From a virus: a DNA stretch of 49,711 nt. The notes beneath the pieces are model-generated. The model worked only from the letters and a program-made list of their open reading frames with translations, did no database searches and was not told the origin of the DNA. The translations under genes and the position numbers were made by a program. Shown here piece by piece: positions 37,755-44,951 of the stretch (its first letter is position 1; the number at the start of each line of letters is the position of its first letter). The stretch spans positions 1 to 49,711 of IMG/VR virus record IMGVR_UViG_3300046824_000111; one strand, 5' to 3'.

Positions 37755-39170
37755 CTTCCGCTGCTGGGTCAAGGCGAGAGCCTCGAACCACCCGTGCAGG
37801 TCGTCATAGTCGCGCCCGACTGGGTGGGGGACGGCCATCCGCTGAGTTAAGGATTTGATCAAGCCCTTGGCCTGATCGTGCCGCTCGTGTACCGGCTTCT
37901 TCAAGCTCAGATATTCCCGGAGCGACATCCGGTTCGCCTTATCCTTGTACGCCTCTTCGAGTTCCAGCAGCTCACCCTCACAGAGATCCAGTTCGGCGCC
38001 GACCTGCTTGATCTGTTCGTGCAGCCCCACCTCGCTAGACATCGTCGCCCCGAACTCCCGGGTCTGAATCAATCGGCGGAAGATCCGCGCGATAACCAGC
38101 TTGTCCACCGGCCCCGCCAAAACGCCGAGCCTCCCGCATGACCCGCGCTGCTTGGCCTCCAACCCTGAGGAACAGGCATAGCCGGGTTTCGCAACCCTCA
38201 CCCCACCTGTCGCCTTGATCTTTCGCTGAGCTCCCTTCAAGGGCCGCTTGCATATTCCGCACAGCAGCACTTCGGTCAGCAGGTATTTGTTGTTGGGACC
38301 GCGCGGCTTGGTTCGCTTCTTCCCAACCTTCAGCAGCTCCCACGTGGCCCGCTCAAGGACCGGCTCCCACGTAGCATCCGCAGTGTCGTACGTCTTCACG
38401 CCCGTCTCCTCGTCCACCACGCTGAATATCTGCTGGCCGACCATTCGCGGGTTCGTCAGAACCTTCTCCAGAGTCGTAGGACTCCAGGGGGCACCGCTCG
38501 CCCCATAGATCGGCGGCGACCTCGAATGCCAATCGCGAACAATATCCGCGTACGACTCCCCGGCGACGATCCGCTCCGCCGCTTCCCGGAGGTTCTCCAC
38601 CTCCTCGGGTATATGGGCAATTCCGGGGCGCCCGGGGTTCAACAACTTCTTCTTCTGGTCGCGCTTGGCGCCCTCAAAGCCGTAGGGACGCCTCCCGCCT
38701 TGATACGTGCCTTTCTCTCTCCGCAGGCCCGAGTTCGCCTTGATGCGGATCTTCATGTTGCGAATTTCCTTCTCCGCCATCATGACGTTGAACTCCATCA
38801 GGAAGCGCTGGTCCTCGTTGTCGCTACGGTGCCTTTCGTCGGCGCTGATGATAACCGCGCGGCCCTTGCGAGCCGCCCGGATACAGCGATGCCATTCACT
38901 GCTCAGTCGGGTCAGTCGGTCAACGCGGTAGACCACAACGCCTGCGTAAAGCCCCGCCGCAAGATCCACCAGCATCTGCTCGTACTCCTCGCGCCAGACG
39001 GCTTCGTCGGCGGCGGTGACGTTCGGGTCGTCGAACCACCTGCCGATGACTTCGCCGTCAGCCTCCGTGCACTTGACGATGCTCTTCGTCTGCACCTCCG
39101 TCCCAAGCTTGTCGCCGTCGCGGTCATTGGAGAGCCGGCGGTAGCCGCAATACGGCCTTGAGCTGGGCAT
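37638..39170 (-). CDS. int: Large serine integrase
   Basis: 510 residues. The ATG at 39170 has AGGAGG seven bases upstream. Resolvase domain residues 1-150 with nucleophile Ser14 (YRRLSNDRDG) and VVYRVDRLTR; recombinase domain (GRRPYGFEGAKRD, SPTTLEKVLTNPRMVG) about 180-290; zinc ribbon (LLCGICKRPLKGA ... CSSGLEAKQRGSC) about 320-375; coiled coil (IKQVGAELDLCEGELLELEE) about 405-450. Directional integration and excision with an accessory factor. The attP lies 39 bases upstream. Confidence 0.95.
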   Translation of the reverse strand: MPSSRPYCGYRRLSNDRDGDKLGTEVQTKSIVKCTEADGEVIGRWFDDPNVTAADEAVWREEYEQMLVDLAAGLYAGVVVYRVDRLTRLSSEWHRCIRAARKGRAVIISADERHRSDNEDQRFLMEFNVMMAEKEIRNMKIRIKANSGLRREKGTYQGGRRPYGFEGAKRDQKKKLLNPGRPGIAHIPEEVENLREAAERIVAGESYADIVRDWHSRSPPIYGASGAPWSPTTLEKVLTNPRMVGQQIFSVVDEETGVKTYDTADATWEPVLERATWELLKVGKKRTKPRGPNNKYLLTEVLLCGICKRPLKGAQRKIKATGGVRVAKPGYACSSGLEAKQRGSCGRLGVLAGPVDKLVIARIFRRLIQTREFGATMSSEVGLHEQIKQVGAELDLCEGELLELEEAYKDKANRMSLREYLSLKKPVHERHDQAKGLIKSLTQRMAVPHPVGRDYDDLHGWFEALALTQQRKLVGAHIARATVLPSGRCGPRFDQRRVVVTFADAHQVDG

Positions 39171-39208
39171 ATGTCCTCCTGGGGCGCTGGGTCTACCAGC
39201 CTACAGTA

Positions 39209-39260
39209 GGTGCCACCTAACTCAGCCTTCGACTCGACGAAGTGCGAGTTAGGTGGCACC
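39209..39260. other. attP: attP candidate, 52-bp inverted repeat
   Basis: Perfect 15-bp arms GGTGCCACCTAACTC (39209-39223) and its complement (39246-39260) with a 22-base centre that is itself partly symmetrical. The centre of symmetry falls on the non-palindromic dinucleotide TC (39234-39235). Length, symmetry and position just upstream of the serine integrase are what serine-integrase attP sites look like. Confidence 0.8.
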
Positions 39261-39286
39261 AAGCCGGTGGCCCGCAACCACCCCCC

Positions 39287-39577
39287 ATGCGGGTCGTTGA
39301 GCCCAGCATGATGCTTCAAATGCTGGACATGCTGCGAAAGATGCAGTCGCCGGAGACGACGATCGGGGAGTTCGTCGCGACCCTTGAGCGGATGGTCGCC
39401 CACGCCGAATGCCGCTACTGCCACCAGCCGATCAGCAGGGCGCAGGTCTCGGAGGACCAAGACTGGTTCCACGACGACTCCGGGCGAATGCGGGGTTGCC
39501 GCGCAGCCAGCTACGGCGAGGACGGCTGGAACGAAAAGCTGGACCGGAAGTGGAGAGCCACCCCGGAAACTGAATAG
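39287..39577 (+). CDS. Small zinc-ribbon protein next to attP
   Basis: 96 residues from the ATG at 39287 (ATG 39308 is possible). A helix (SMMLQMLDMLRKMQSPETTI), AHAECRYCHQPISR and a later RGCRAASYGEDGWN suggest one zinc site. Starts just outside attP, so integration would separate it from any promoter in attP. Location would suit a directionality factor but nothing in the sequence shows that. Confidence 0.6.
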   Translation: MRVVEPSMMLQMLDMLRKMQSPETTIGEFVATLERMVAHAECRYCHQPISRAQVSEDQDWFHDDSGRMRGCRAASYGEDGWNEKLDRKWRATPETE

Positions 39578-39593
39578 CTTTCACCTAACCATC

Positions 39594-39623
39594 AGGGCCG
39601 TCCCATCCGGGGCGGCCCTTCTT
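39594..39623 (+). terminator. Rho-independent terminator
   Basis: 10-bp stem with one G-U pair, AGGGCCGTCC / GGGCGGCCCT, followed by TCTT, just after the gene beside attP. Confidence 0.65.
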
Positions 39624-39645
39624 CATGCCCGGAAAGGGGCCTGCA

Positions 39646-39828
39646 ATGGGAAAGACCGAGCGCCAGCGCAACCAGCAGCCGGAGGACCCGAACGCACCGG
39701 TGGAGGACCCGAACGCCACCCAGCCGACGACGTACAACCCGACGACGGCGAATGACCCGAATGCCGACCCGAACGCCGACCCGAATGCCACGCCGCCGGC
39801 GGAGGGCACCGAATCGGGCCAGCAGTGA
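39646..39828 (+). CDS. Small disordered protein with DPNA repeats
   Basis: 60 residues from the ATG at 39646 with GGAAAGGGGC upstream. The body repeats (E)DPNA (EDPNAPVEDPNATQP, then NDPNADPNADPNATPP), a low-complexity acidic region. It precedes the lysin, a place where small antiholin/lysis regulators occur, but no such motif is present. Confidence 0.55.
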   Translation: MGKTERQRNQQPEDPNAPVEDPNATQPTTYNPTTANDPNADPNADPNATPPAEGTESGQQ

Positions 39829-39974
39829 CGGAGCCGACAGAACCGCCTGTCGATGAGGAGTTGGAGGCGGAGATTGTCCGCGCCATTCTCATCCTCGACA
39901 TCGAGCCGGTACCCGATCTGGGGGACGCCCCGGAGAACGAGCCGCAGGAAGAGTACGTGGAGGCGCCGGCATGA
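39825..39974 (+). CDS. Very small acidic protein
   Basis: 49 residues; GTG at 39825 overlapping the previous stop, stop overlapping the lysin start. Very acidic (VDEELEAEIVRAILILDIEP, then EPQEEYVEAPA). Expression is supported by tight coupling on both sides. Unknown function. Confidence 0.55.
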   Translation: MTEPTEPPVDEELEAEIVRAILILDIEPVPDLGDAPENEPQEEYVEAPA

Positions 39975-40729
39975 GTACGATCGCCACCAGCCAGGTTAAA
40001 GGTTTGGCGTCGAACTGGCAGAACAAGTGCGGGTATAAGTCGGCGAAGCTGTCCGGGATCGTTCCGGATAAGTCGCACCTGTCTAGGGGGGGCTACCACT
40101 GCTCACGGGAGGATCAGCCCCGGAAGGACAACTATTCGGTGGTGCGCCCGGACGACAAGGGCGGGCCGTCGAATGCTGCGGCTGCGATCGACATGACGAT
40201 GAATTCGGCCGACATGCGGTTGTGTACATCCAGGCTGGCTGTTGCCTACAACAACACGAAGGATGTGCGCCGCAAGTACATCAACGCGTTCAACGGGTGC
40301 ACGGATGGGAAGAACGCGACCCGGTACGACGTCTACGCCCGGAAGAAGGCGTCGGCGTCGAAGGATCACGTTTGGCACGTCCATTTGTCGATCCGCCGCA
40401 AGTACACCCAGAGCGCAACGGCCATGACAGCCATGTTTTCTCTCCTGCGGGGGGAATCACTCAGCAGCTACCTCAAGTCCGTCGGCGGGACAGCGGCGAC
40501 CCTGCCGTCTACTTCGGGAAAGCCGTCGTTCCCGGGGGAGCTGAAGCGCAACGACAAGCAGACCTCACCGAATTCGAACGTGAAGAAGGTGCAGGAGAAG
40601 CTGAAGGTGACGGCGGACGGGTACTTCGGCGCCGGCACCGAAAAGGCAGTGAAGGCTTTCCAGAAGAGCAAGGGGCTGGACCAGGATGGGAAGGTCGGCC
40701 CGAAGACGTGGCAGGCCCTTTGGGGCTGA
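39971..40729 (+). CDS. Endolysin: M15-like peptidase plus peptidoglycan-binding domain
   Basis: 252 residues, ATG overlapping the preceding stop. Residues 30-145 form an M15-like zinc peptidase: RGGYHCSRED with His43, AIDMTM with Asp74, DHVWHVHLS with His136/His138 as candidate metal ligands. Residues about 195-252 are a PG_binding_1 domain (VKKVQEKLKVTADGYFGAGT, VKAFQKSKGLDQDGKVGPKT). It cleaves peptide stems of the host wall. Adjacent TM peptide may be the holin. Confidence 0.9.
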   Translation: MSTIATSQVKGLASNWQNKCGYKSAKLSGIVPDKSHLSRGGYHCSREDQPRKDNYSVVRPDDKGGPSNAAAAIDMTMNSADMRLCTSRLAVAYNNTKDVRRKYINAFNGCTDGKNATRYDVYARKKASASKDHVWHVHLSIRRKYTQSATAMTAMFSLLRGESLSSYLKSVGGTAATLPSTSGKPSFPGELKRNDKQTSPNSNVKKVQEKLKVTADGYFGAGTEKAVKAFQKSKGLDQDGKVGPKTWQALWG

Positions 40730-40734
40730 AGGAC

Positions 40735-40812
40735 ATGATGTTGGGCGGCCTGATCGGGGCGGCTGTCGCCACCCTGCTGGGCGGCCTTCTGATTGTTCTG
40801 CTGATCGGATAG
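40735..40812 (+). CDS. Tiny hydrophobic peptide, holin candidate
   Basis: 25 residues, ATG at 40735 with GAAGGA upstream, four bases after the lysin stop. Sequence MMLGGLIGAAVATLLGG and LLIVLLIG is one TM helix rich in Gly/Ala, with GxxxA-type packing. Position right after the endolysin fits a pinholin-like role, but it is much shorter than known holins. Confidence 0.5.
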   Translation: MMLGGLIGAAVATLLGGLLIVLLIG

Positions 40813-40906
40813 GCTCCGGGTATCGGAAATCCGTTCGCGGATCTCCGACCGGATGAGGTTGGGACGCAGGGTTGCTGGGGAGCCCCTGGGTTCGTGGGTA
40901 ATGGCG

Positions 40907-40949
40907 AAAAGTGCGGGTCATCCTTTCGGGGGTGGCCCGCACTTTTTTT
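40907..40949. terminator. Bidirectional terminator between lysis and leftward genes
   Basis: AAAAGTGCGGG / CCCGCACTTTT with a 18-base loop, with T7 following on the plus strand and T4 on the minus strand. Ends the lysis operon and the convergent leftward gene. Confidence 0.85.
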
Positions 40950-41220
40950 GTGCCCCAAGCGGCCTGGGGTCGCCGTAGGGCAGGTGGTCCCGGTATTCCT
41001 GCACCATCCGTAGGTGGTGCAGTGGGGTGTCTGTGGGCGGGAGTAGTCGGATGAAGTTCCCGTCGTCGGTGACTTCGCGGATTCGCCTGTCGATCTCTTC
41101 GGCGAAGTGGTGGCAGGTTTGGATCCAGATGGGATCGTCTTCGGTGGCGACGGGGCAGGGCCAGGCGCCGACTTCGGTGCCGGGGTTGCCGTGTTCGGGG
41201 CAGTAGCGAATCTCTTTCAC
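40918..41220 (-). CDS. Unknown protein
   Basis: 100 residues starting MKEIRYCPEHGNPGTEVGAW. Cys/His near the N-terminus (YCPEHG, WPCP) and QTCHHFAEEIDRRIREV suggest a zinc site. Its last codons run into the bidirectional terminator stem. Lone leftward gene between the lysis module and the tRNA-like element. Confidence 0.6.
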   Translation of the reverse strand: MKEIRYCPEHGNPGTEVGAWPCPVATEDDPIWIQTCHHFAEEIDRRIREVTDDGNFIRLLPPTDTPLHHLRMVQEYRDHLPYGDPRPLGAQKKCGPPPKG

Positions 41221-41221
41221 G

Positions 41222-41266
41222 CGGCCGGTGCGGGAATCGAACCCGCACTCCCGTCTGTCTGGTTAC
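41222..41266 (-). other. tRNA-like 3' half (T arm and acceptor)
   Basis: On the minus strand GCGGGTTCGATTCCCGC is a perfect T arm, preceded by GGAGT and followed by the acceptor-like ACCGGCC. A distant GGCCGG (about 41295-41300) could pair with it, but no normal D arm or 7-base anticodon loop exists between, so this is a fragment or a highly degenerate tRNA. Confidence 0.45.
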
Positions 41267-41386
41267 GGGGATACCTGATTTGTGGGGACGCCGAGTCCGG
41301 CCGGGGAGGCACCTGCGTGCCTGCCGTCGTCGACTATATGCTCTGTCATTGCCACGCCATTGGCCCACCACTCGAAAGAGGTTGTT

Positions 41387-41935
41387 GTGATCCCCGACCC
41401 CGAAGACATGATCGAAATGGCGAAGACGGTGGAGCGGACATTCGATGATCACGGCTGGGACTGTGCCCCGCTGCTCGGGACCATCGCCGACGTCGGAGAC
41501 TCCTACCAGTCCCGGCCGTTCCCTATCCAGCCCTGGGACGTTGACCCTGACGACCCGGCGGGGGCGCTGGTGAGCATCGCCACCGAGATGATGAAGCAGG
41601 CCCGCCTACACCACAGGCTCACCGACGCGATGGGGGTCTCTCACCTCTCGGACCTCACCGTCGGAGTCTGGTTCACCTTCGAAGCGTGGGCGGGCGTCAT
41701 GGGTGAGGAAGAAACCCGGCTGTGCGTTCTGCTGGACTGCGGCGGCTGGGTCCACGAGGTGGTTCGGCGCCGCGGAGAAGAACCGAAGATCGCCTGCTTC
41801 GGGCCCGGAGAAGACGCCCAGTGGGGTGGAATCCTCGACGGGCTGAGGCGAATGCTGCTCGCTATAGGCTCCGGCATGTCGACGGGGACGATCGACATGG
41901 AGAAGGTGGGGATGGCCGGCGTTGGGCGGTCGTAG
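41387..41935 (+). CDS. Unknown protein
   Basis: 182 residues; GTG at 41387 after AAAGAGG. Acidic, mixed alpha/beta: EDMIEMAKTVERTFDDHGWD, LTVGVWFTFEAWAGVMGEEE, TRLCVLLDCGGWVHEVVRRR. Ends in Met/Gly-rich GSGMSTGTIDMEKVGMAGVG. No known family recognised. Confidence 0.65.
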   Translation: MIPDPEDMIEMAKTVERTFDDHGWDCAPLLGTIADVGDSYQSRPFPIQPWDVDPDDPAGALVSIATEMMKQARLHHRLTDAMGVSHLSDLTVGVWFTFEAWAGVMGEEETRLCVLLDCGGWVHEVVRRRGEEPKIACFGPGEDAQWGGILDGLRRMLLAIGSGMSTGTIDMEKVGMAGVGRS

Positions 41936-42188
41936 GGACAGGTGGGCTACCGGCTGGGTGATTCTCCCGGCGACCAAACTCACCCCGCAGGAATGCCAGC
42001 ACCGGCCGCATCCGAGCCGCCCCCAGGTGACAGTCTGCGATCGGATCATCGGCGACCATCCGGTGGTCCGCCTTCCCCATCTACAGGTGCGGCTCTGTGC
42101 CCGGTGCGAGCACACCGTTGCCCGGTCTCGGCGCTGCCAGATCGACGCTGCCCGCCGGGAGCTGGGCAAGCGCCGGCAGAGTGTGTAA
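41922..42188 (+). CDS. Small Cys/His-rich protein
   Basis: 88 residues from TTG 41922 (GTG 41958 gives 76). TPQECQHRPHPSRPQVTVCD, then LQVRLCARCEHTVARSRR and CQIDAARRELG give several Cys/His that may form a zinc finger. The start overlaps the previous gene and the terminator at 42198 follows directly, supporting the ORF. Confidence 0.5.
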   Translation: MGGRRDRWATGWVILPATKLTPQECQHRPHPSRPQVTVCDRIIGDHPVVRLPHLQVRLCARCEHTVARSRRCQIDAARRELGKRRQSV

Positions 42189-42197
42189 AAGGACTTA

Positions 42198-42228
42198 GGC
42201 GGGGCCGTCATTGCGACGGCCCCGCCCT
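42198..42228 (+). terminator. Rho-independent terminator
   Basis: GGCGGGGCCGTC / GACGGCCCCGCC, a perfect 12-bp stem with a short ATTGC loop, then CTATTCGTTTT. It separates convergent genes. Confidence 0.85.
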
Positions 42229-42406
42229 ATTCGTTTTCCAGCCAGCGAAGAACTTTGATCAGGGTGCGTACGTCGCACCCTTCCCCGTACCCGTTCTCGA
42301 TGCGGCCCAGCATGGACGTCGGTACCCCGGCCTGCCCGGCGGCCCCACCGAGGGTGAGTTTGCGTCGTCGCCGGGAGGCGGCGACGATCAGCGGCAGGTC
42401 ATACAT
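42227..42406 (-). CDS. Small XRE helix-turn-helix protein
   Basis: 59 residues; ATG at 42406, GAAGGG upstream. The whole protein is a minimal XRE HTH: DLPLIVAASRRRRKLTLGGA, AGQAGVPTSMLGRIENGYGE, then RTLIKVLRWLENE. Leftward, downstream of the membrane-anchored GntR-type gene; candidate lysogeny or Cro-like regulator. Confidence 0.75.
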   Translation of the reverse strand: MYDLPLIVAASRRRRKLTLGGAAGQAGVPTSMLGRIENGYGEGCDVRTLIKVLRWLENE

Positions 42407-42432
42407 GAGCCCTTCGAGGGCTGATGAGGTCC

Positions 42433-43008
42433 CTATGTGCGGTAGAACGTGGCCCCCTCCCGTCGTAGTACCCCTCGGCGGGTGAGGTCGGAGACGACCC
42501 GGTGCACGGTGGAGTTGCTGACTCCGCAAACATTCCGGAGCTCCGCAAAGGGGGGTAAATGTTCCCCGGGGGAAAATGTTTTCAGCAGGTGCCATTCGAG
42601 GCGTTCCCGCGGCAGGTCCCCGTGTTTTGCGCCAGGGATGAAAGATCCTCGCCCAGGGTGAACTTCGATCAAGCCTTCCTCTTTGAGCAGGGTCAGGGCC
42701 TTGGTGACCGTCCTTGGGGTGACGTTGTACTTTTCGGCGATTTCTCTCGTGCTGGGGAGCCTCTGTCCAGGGCTCATGCTTTCCTCTTTGATTTCCCATC
42801 GGAGCCTCATCGCCAGGCTTAGGTAGTTGATTGGGTTCCCCTCCATCTCTTCCGCGTCGTCGTGGAAATGCAGCCATCCGTAGGTACTGAGGGCCGCCCC
42901 GATGAGCCCGGACAGGAACATGAACGGGTCGGTGGTGGCGGCGGCGATGTACATGCAGGCGATGTTCACTACTGCGGCGGCGATGGCGAGGTAGCGAACG
43001 ATGGTCAC
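42433..43008 (-). CDS. Membrane-anchored regulator with two GntR-type winged helices
   Basis: 191 residues; GTG at 43008. Residues 1-50 hold two TM helices (VRYLAIAAAVVNIACMYIAA and FMFLSGLIGAALSTYGW). Residues about 58-125 are a GntR winged helix (LSLAMRLRWEIKEESMSPGQ, RLPSTREIAEKYNVTPRTVT, EGLIEVHPGRGSFIPG) and 130-191 a second, more diverged one (PPFAELRNVCGVSNSTVHRV, RRGVLRREGA). Such an architecture implies DNA binding tethered at the membrane. It sits in the control region divergent from the early operon, so a lysogeny regulator is a reasonable guess. Confidence 0.78.
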   Translation of the reverse strand: MTIVRYLAIAAAVVNIACMYIAAATTDPFMFLSGLIGAALSTYGWLHFHDDAEEMEGNPINYLSLAMRLRWEIKEESMSPGQRLPSTREIAEKYNVTPRTVTKALTLLKEEGLIEVHPGRGSFIPGAKHGDLPRERLEWHLLKTFSPGEHLPPFAELRNVCGVSNSTVHRVVSDLTRRGVLRREGATFYRT

Positions 43009-43169
43009 TGGCGTCGTGGGGGCTCCTCTACACACACCCGGTGCGCGAGTCCGGGGTTGGGCTGGGTGACCCAGCGGGTGTCGTCTTCGGCGAAAATGCT
43101 GCACCAGCAAATCTTGCAGGTGGTCCGGGGTGGACGTTGCCCGCTGGGGGCACCTGATTTGGCGTCCAT
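43005..43169 (-). CDS. Small Cys-rich protein
   Basis: 54 residues; ATG at 43169. TTCKICWCSIFAEDDTRWVT and AHRVCVEEP form a probable zinc finger. Overlaps the GntR-type gene start by four bases (GTGA), so it is cotranslated with it. Confidence 0.55.
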   Translation of the reverse strand: MDAKSGAPSGQRPPRTTCKICWCSIFAEDDTRWVTQPNPGLAHRVCVEEPPRRQ

Positions 43170-43300
43170 CAGCGCCTCCCACGCAGCGGGAGCGGGACGC
43201 GAATCCATTTCACGGCGGGCTCCCATCGGCTGTTGCGTCGATGTACTCCGCCTGTCCTTTTGCGGTAGTCGGGGTGGGTACTGGCGATGTAGAGGGTCAT
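43169..43300 (-). CDS. Very small basic protein, first gene of the leftward control operon
   Basis: 43 residues; ATG at 43300 after AAAGGAAG. Contains TLYIASTHPDYRKRTGGVHR and a basic end KWIRVPLPLRGRR. Its good ribosome-binding site and the start directly downstream of the divergent control region support it. Unknown function. Confidence 0.5.
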   Translation of the reverse strand: MTLYIASTHPDYRKRTGGVHRRNSRWEPAVKWIRVPLPLRGRR

Positions 43301-43615
43301 GTCTTCCTTTCGGTGGTTGCTGGGCCCAACGGAGCAGGTGGCGGGTCGGATGTGCCCGGTCCGCGTTTTTCCTCTGCTGATGCGATCGGCCACTTTCGGG
43401 TGACACGTAGGCGAGCGACTCTCACATAAATCCGGACGTTTAGGACCCAGTGGCGTGTGAGTGCGGGGCTGGTTGCGGAGCAGTCAGAATGGTCCGGGCA
43501 CCAGTCAGAATGGTGCTCGTTGCCGATGTCGTAGCCCCGTGATTGTGTTTAACCAGTCGCCACCGAAACACTCCGGCCGGCGACTCACCAGCCATTTCAC
43601 AGGGGGATCGTCGCC
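43301..43615. promoter_or_regulatory. Divergent control region upstream of the early operon
   Basis: 315 bases separating the leftward control operon from the rightward early operon, with no convincing gene. It holds two identical 13-bp direct repeats CAGTCAGAATGGT at 43481 and 43502, exactly two helical turns (21 bp) apart, the second inside the palindrome GCACCA...TGGTGC. A Shine-Dalgarno-like AGGGGGAT precedes the GTG at 43616. Promoters could not be assigned with confidence. Confidence 0.6.
43481..43514. repeat. Tandem 13-bp operator-like repeats
   Basis: CAGTCAGAATGGT at 43481-43493 and 43502-43514. Identity and helical-phase spacing suggest cooperative binding by a regulator encoded nearby. 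Confidence 0.6.
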
Positions 43616-43999
43616 GTGAACCAGGAGACTCTCTACACCGTTCGGGAAGTCGCGGACATGCTCGGGATCAGCCGCTACCAGGTCTACCGGCGCATCGTCC
43701 GCGGTGACCTCCGGGCCATCGAATACCGGCAGGGCAACATCCACTACATGATCACCGAGAAGGCCCTGCAGGAGTACCGATCCGCAGGTGGGGGCGATGT
43801 TCTCTCCGCGCCTCGGCCTCCCGACCCTCGGATGATGCGGGTGTCGCAAGTGGCCATCGAAACCGGGTACTCCGTCGAAACGATCCGGCAGATGTGCCAC
43901 GAAGGTCGCATCCCGTGCACGAAGGGCCGGGGCGACAAGGGCCACTACCGGATTCCCCGCGCGGCGGTCGAAGACATGCTCGCCGGCATTCCCCGCTGA
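43616..43999 (+). CDS. Tandem excisionase/MerR-like HTH protein, first gene of the early operon
   Basis: 127 residues; GTG at 43616. Two HTH units of the same kind: residues 5-52 (YTVREVADMLGISRYQVYRR, GDLRAIEYRQGNIHYMIT) and 73-122 (RVSQVAIETGYSVETIRQMC, HEGRIPCTKG...HYRIPRAAV). A double excisionase-like protein could act as Cro-like regulator or as an architectural factor for integrase. It faces away from the GntR-type gene across the operator region. Confidence 0.78.
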   Translation: MNQETLYTVREVADMLGISRYQVYRRIVRGDLRAIEYRQGNIHYMITEKALQEYRSAGGGDVLSAPRPPDPRMMRVSQVAIETGYSVETIRQMCHEGRIPCTKGRGDKGHYRIPRAAVEDMLAGIPR

Positions 44000-44024
44000 C
44001 CTAACCCTCACGTAACGCCTTACA

Positions 44025-44045
44025 GTTCCCGACCCCATCGGGAAC
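44025..44045. repeat. Perfect 8-bp inverted repeat
   Basis: GTTCCCGA / TCGGGAAC with a 5-base loop in the 81-base gap between the HTH and exonuclease genes. It could be an operator or an mRNA hairpin. Confidence 0.4.
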
Positions 44046-44080
44046 CGATCCTTGGCGCCCTCAGGAAGGCGTATCTCCCT

Positions 44081-44878
44081 ATGTCAATCCGACGTATTCA
44101 ACGCGGTCGAAATCACGCCTACACCATCAACGGCCACACCGCTGTCGGGGTTACGACAGCCATCAACAAAGGACTCCCGAAGCCCGCCCTGGTGCCCTGG
44201 GGTGCCCGCTGCGTCGCCGAAGAGGCCGCACCTCTAATGATGGGCTCCGATGCCCTGGTCCGGGAGTACCTCGACGAGCACCACATCACCACCGACCGGG
44301 ACCTCATCGAATACCTGAAGAAAGCTCCGAGCCGGATCCGCGACGGCGCTGCGGTACGGGGCACCAAAGTGCACAAGATCGCCGAGCAGCTCGTCTTCGG
44401 CCGGGACGACATTGACGTGCCGGAAGAACTCCAAGGCCATGTCGAATCCTGCATGTTGTTCATCAACGAGTGGAAGATCCGCCCCCTGCTCGTCGAACAC
44501 ACCGTCGGCTCCTACCGGTGGGGATACGCCGGCACCTTCGACCTCATCGCCGAACTCCCCGACGGAAGGCGAGTCCTTTTCGACTATAAGACAGGAGCGT
44601 CAGGGGTGTGGCCGGAGACTGCCCTACAACTGGCGGCGTACCGCTATGCCGATGCCTACGTCGCACCGGACGGCACCGAGATCCTCATGAAAGACGTCGG
44701 CGTCACCGAATCCAAAGCGGTCTGGGTCCGCGCAGACGGCTACGACGTTATTCCCCTCGACACGGGCGGCCACGTCTTCAAAGTGTTCCTCCACGTCCTC
44801 CAGGTCGCGAAGGGCGTCGACGAGATGAAGTTGTGGAAAGGCGAAGCGGAGAGGGCGCCGTGGATGAAGACGTTCTGA
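44081..44878 (+). CDS. PD-(D/E)XK exonuclease (Cas4/RecB-like)
   Basis: 265 residues. Core motifs: GTKVHKIAEQL (His98), GYAGTFDLIAEL (Asp154), VLFDYKTG (Asp168, Lys170) and ALQLAAYRYA (Gln183), the H-D-(D/E)xK-Q series of RecB/Cas4-type nucleases. It probably resects DNA ends to make ssDNA for the RecT-like protein encoded just downstream, forming a two-component recombination system. Confidence 0.88.
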   Translation: MSIRRIQRGRNHAYTINGHTAVGVTTAINKGLPKPALVPWGARCVAEEAAPLMMGSDALVREYLDEHHITTDRDLIEYLKKAPSRIRDGAAVRGTKVHKIAEQLVFGRDDIDVPEELQGHVESCMLFINEWKIRPLLVEHTVGSYRWGYAGTFDLIAELPDGRRVLFDYKTGASGVWPETALQLAAYRYADAYVAPDGTEILMKDVGVTESKAVWVRADGYDVIPLDTGGHVFKVFLHVLQVAKGVDEMKLWKGEAERAPWMKTF

Positions 44879-44937
44879 TGGTGTGCGTCGGCTTCGGCGC
44901 GCTCCTACTCATGTGCGCACTCGCATTCGTTGTCTAA
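44878..44937 (+). CDS. Tiny membrane peptide between exonuclease and RecT genes
   Basis: 19 residues from the ATG at 44878 that overlaps the exonuclease stop (TGATG); GTG 44860 would give 25. MVCVGFGALLLMCALAFVV is one hydrophobic helix. Conservation would be needed to be confident. Confidence 0.4.
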   Translation: MVCVGFGALLLMCALAFVV

Positions 44938-44951
44938 CAGAAAGAACACTC

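Noticed and set aside
41222-41300. Complete tRNA gene
   Set aside because: The span is about 80 bases with no normal D arm and no 7-base anticodon loop carrying a T33; only the T arm and acceptor are convincing.
43616-43999. Call as the integrase directionality factor
   Set aside because: Excisionase-like HTH fits tyrosine systems; serine integrase factors are diverse, and location at the head of the early operon fits a regulator equally well.
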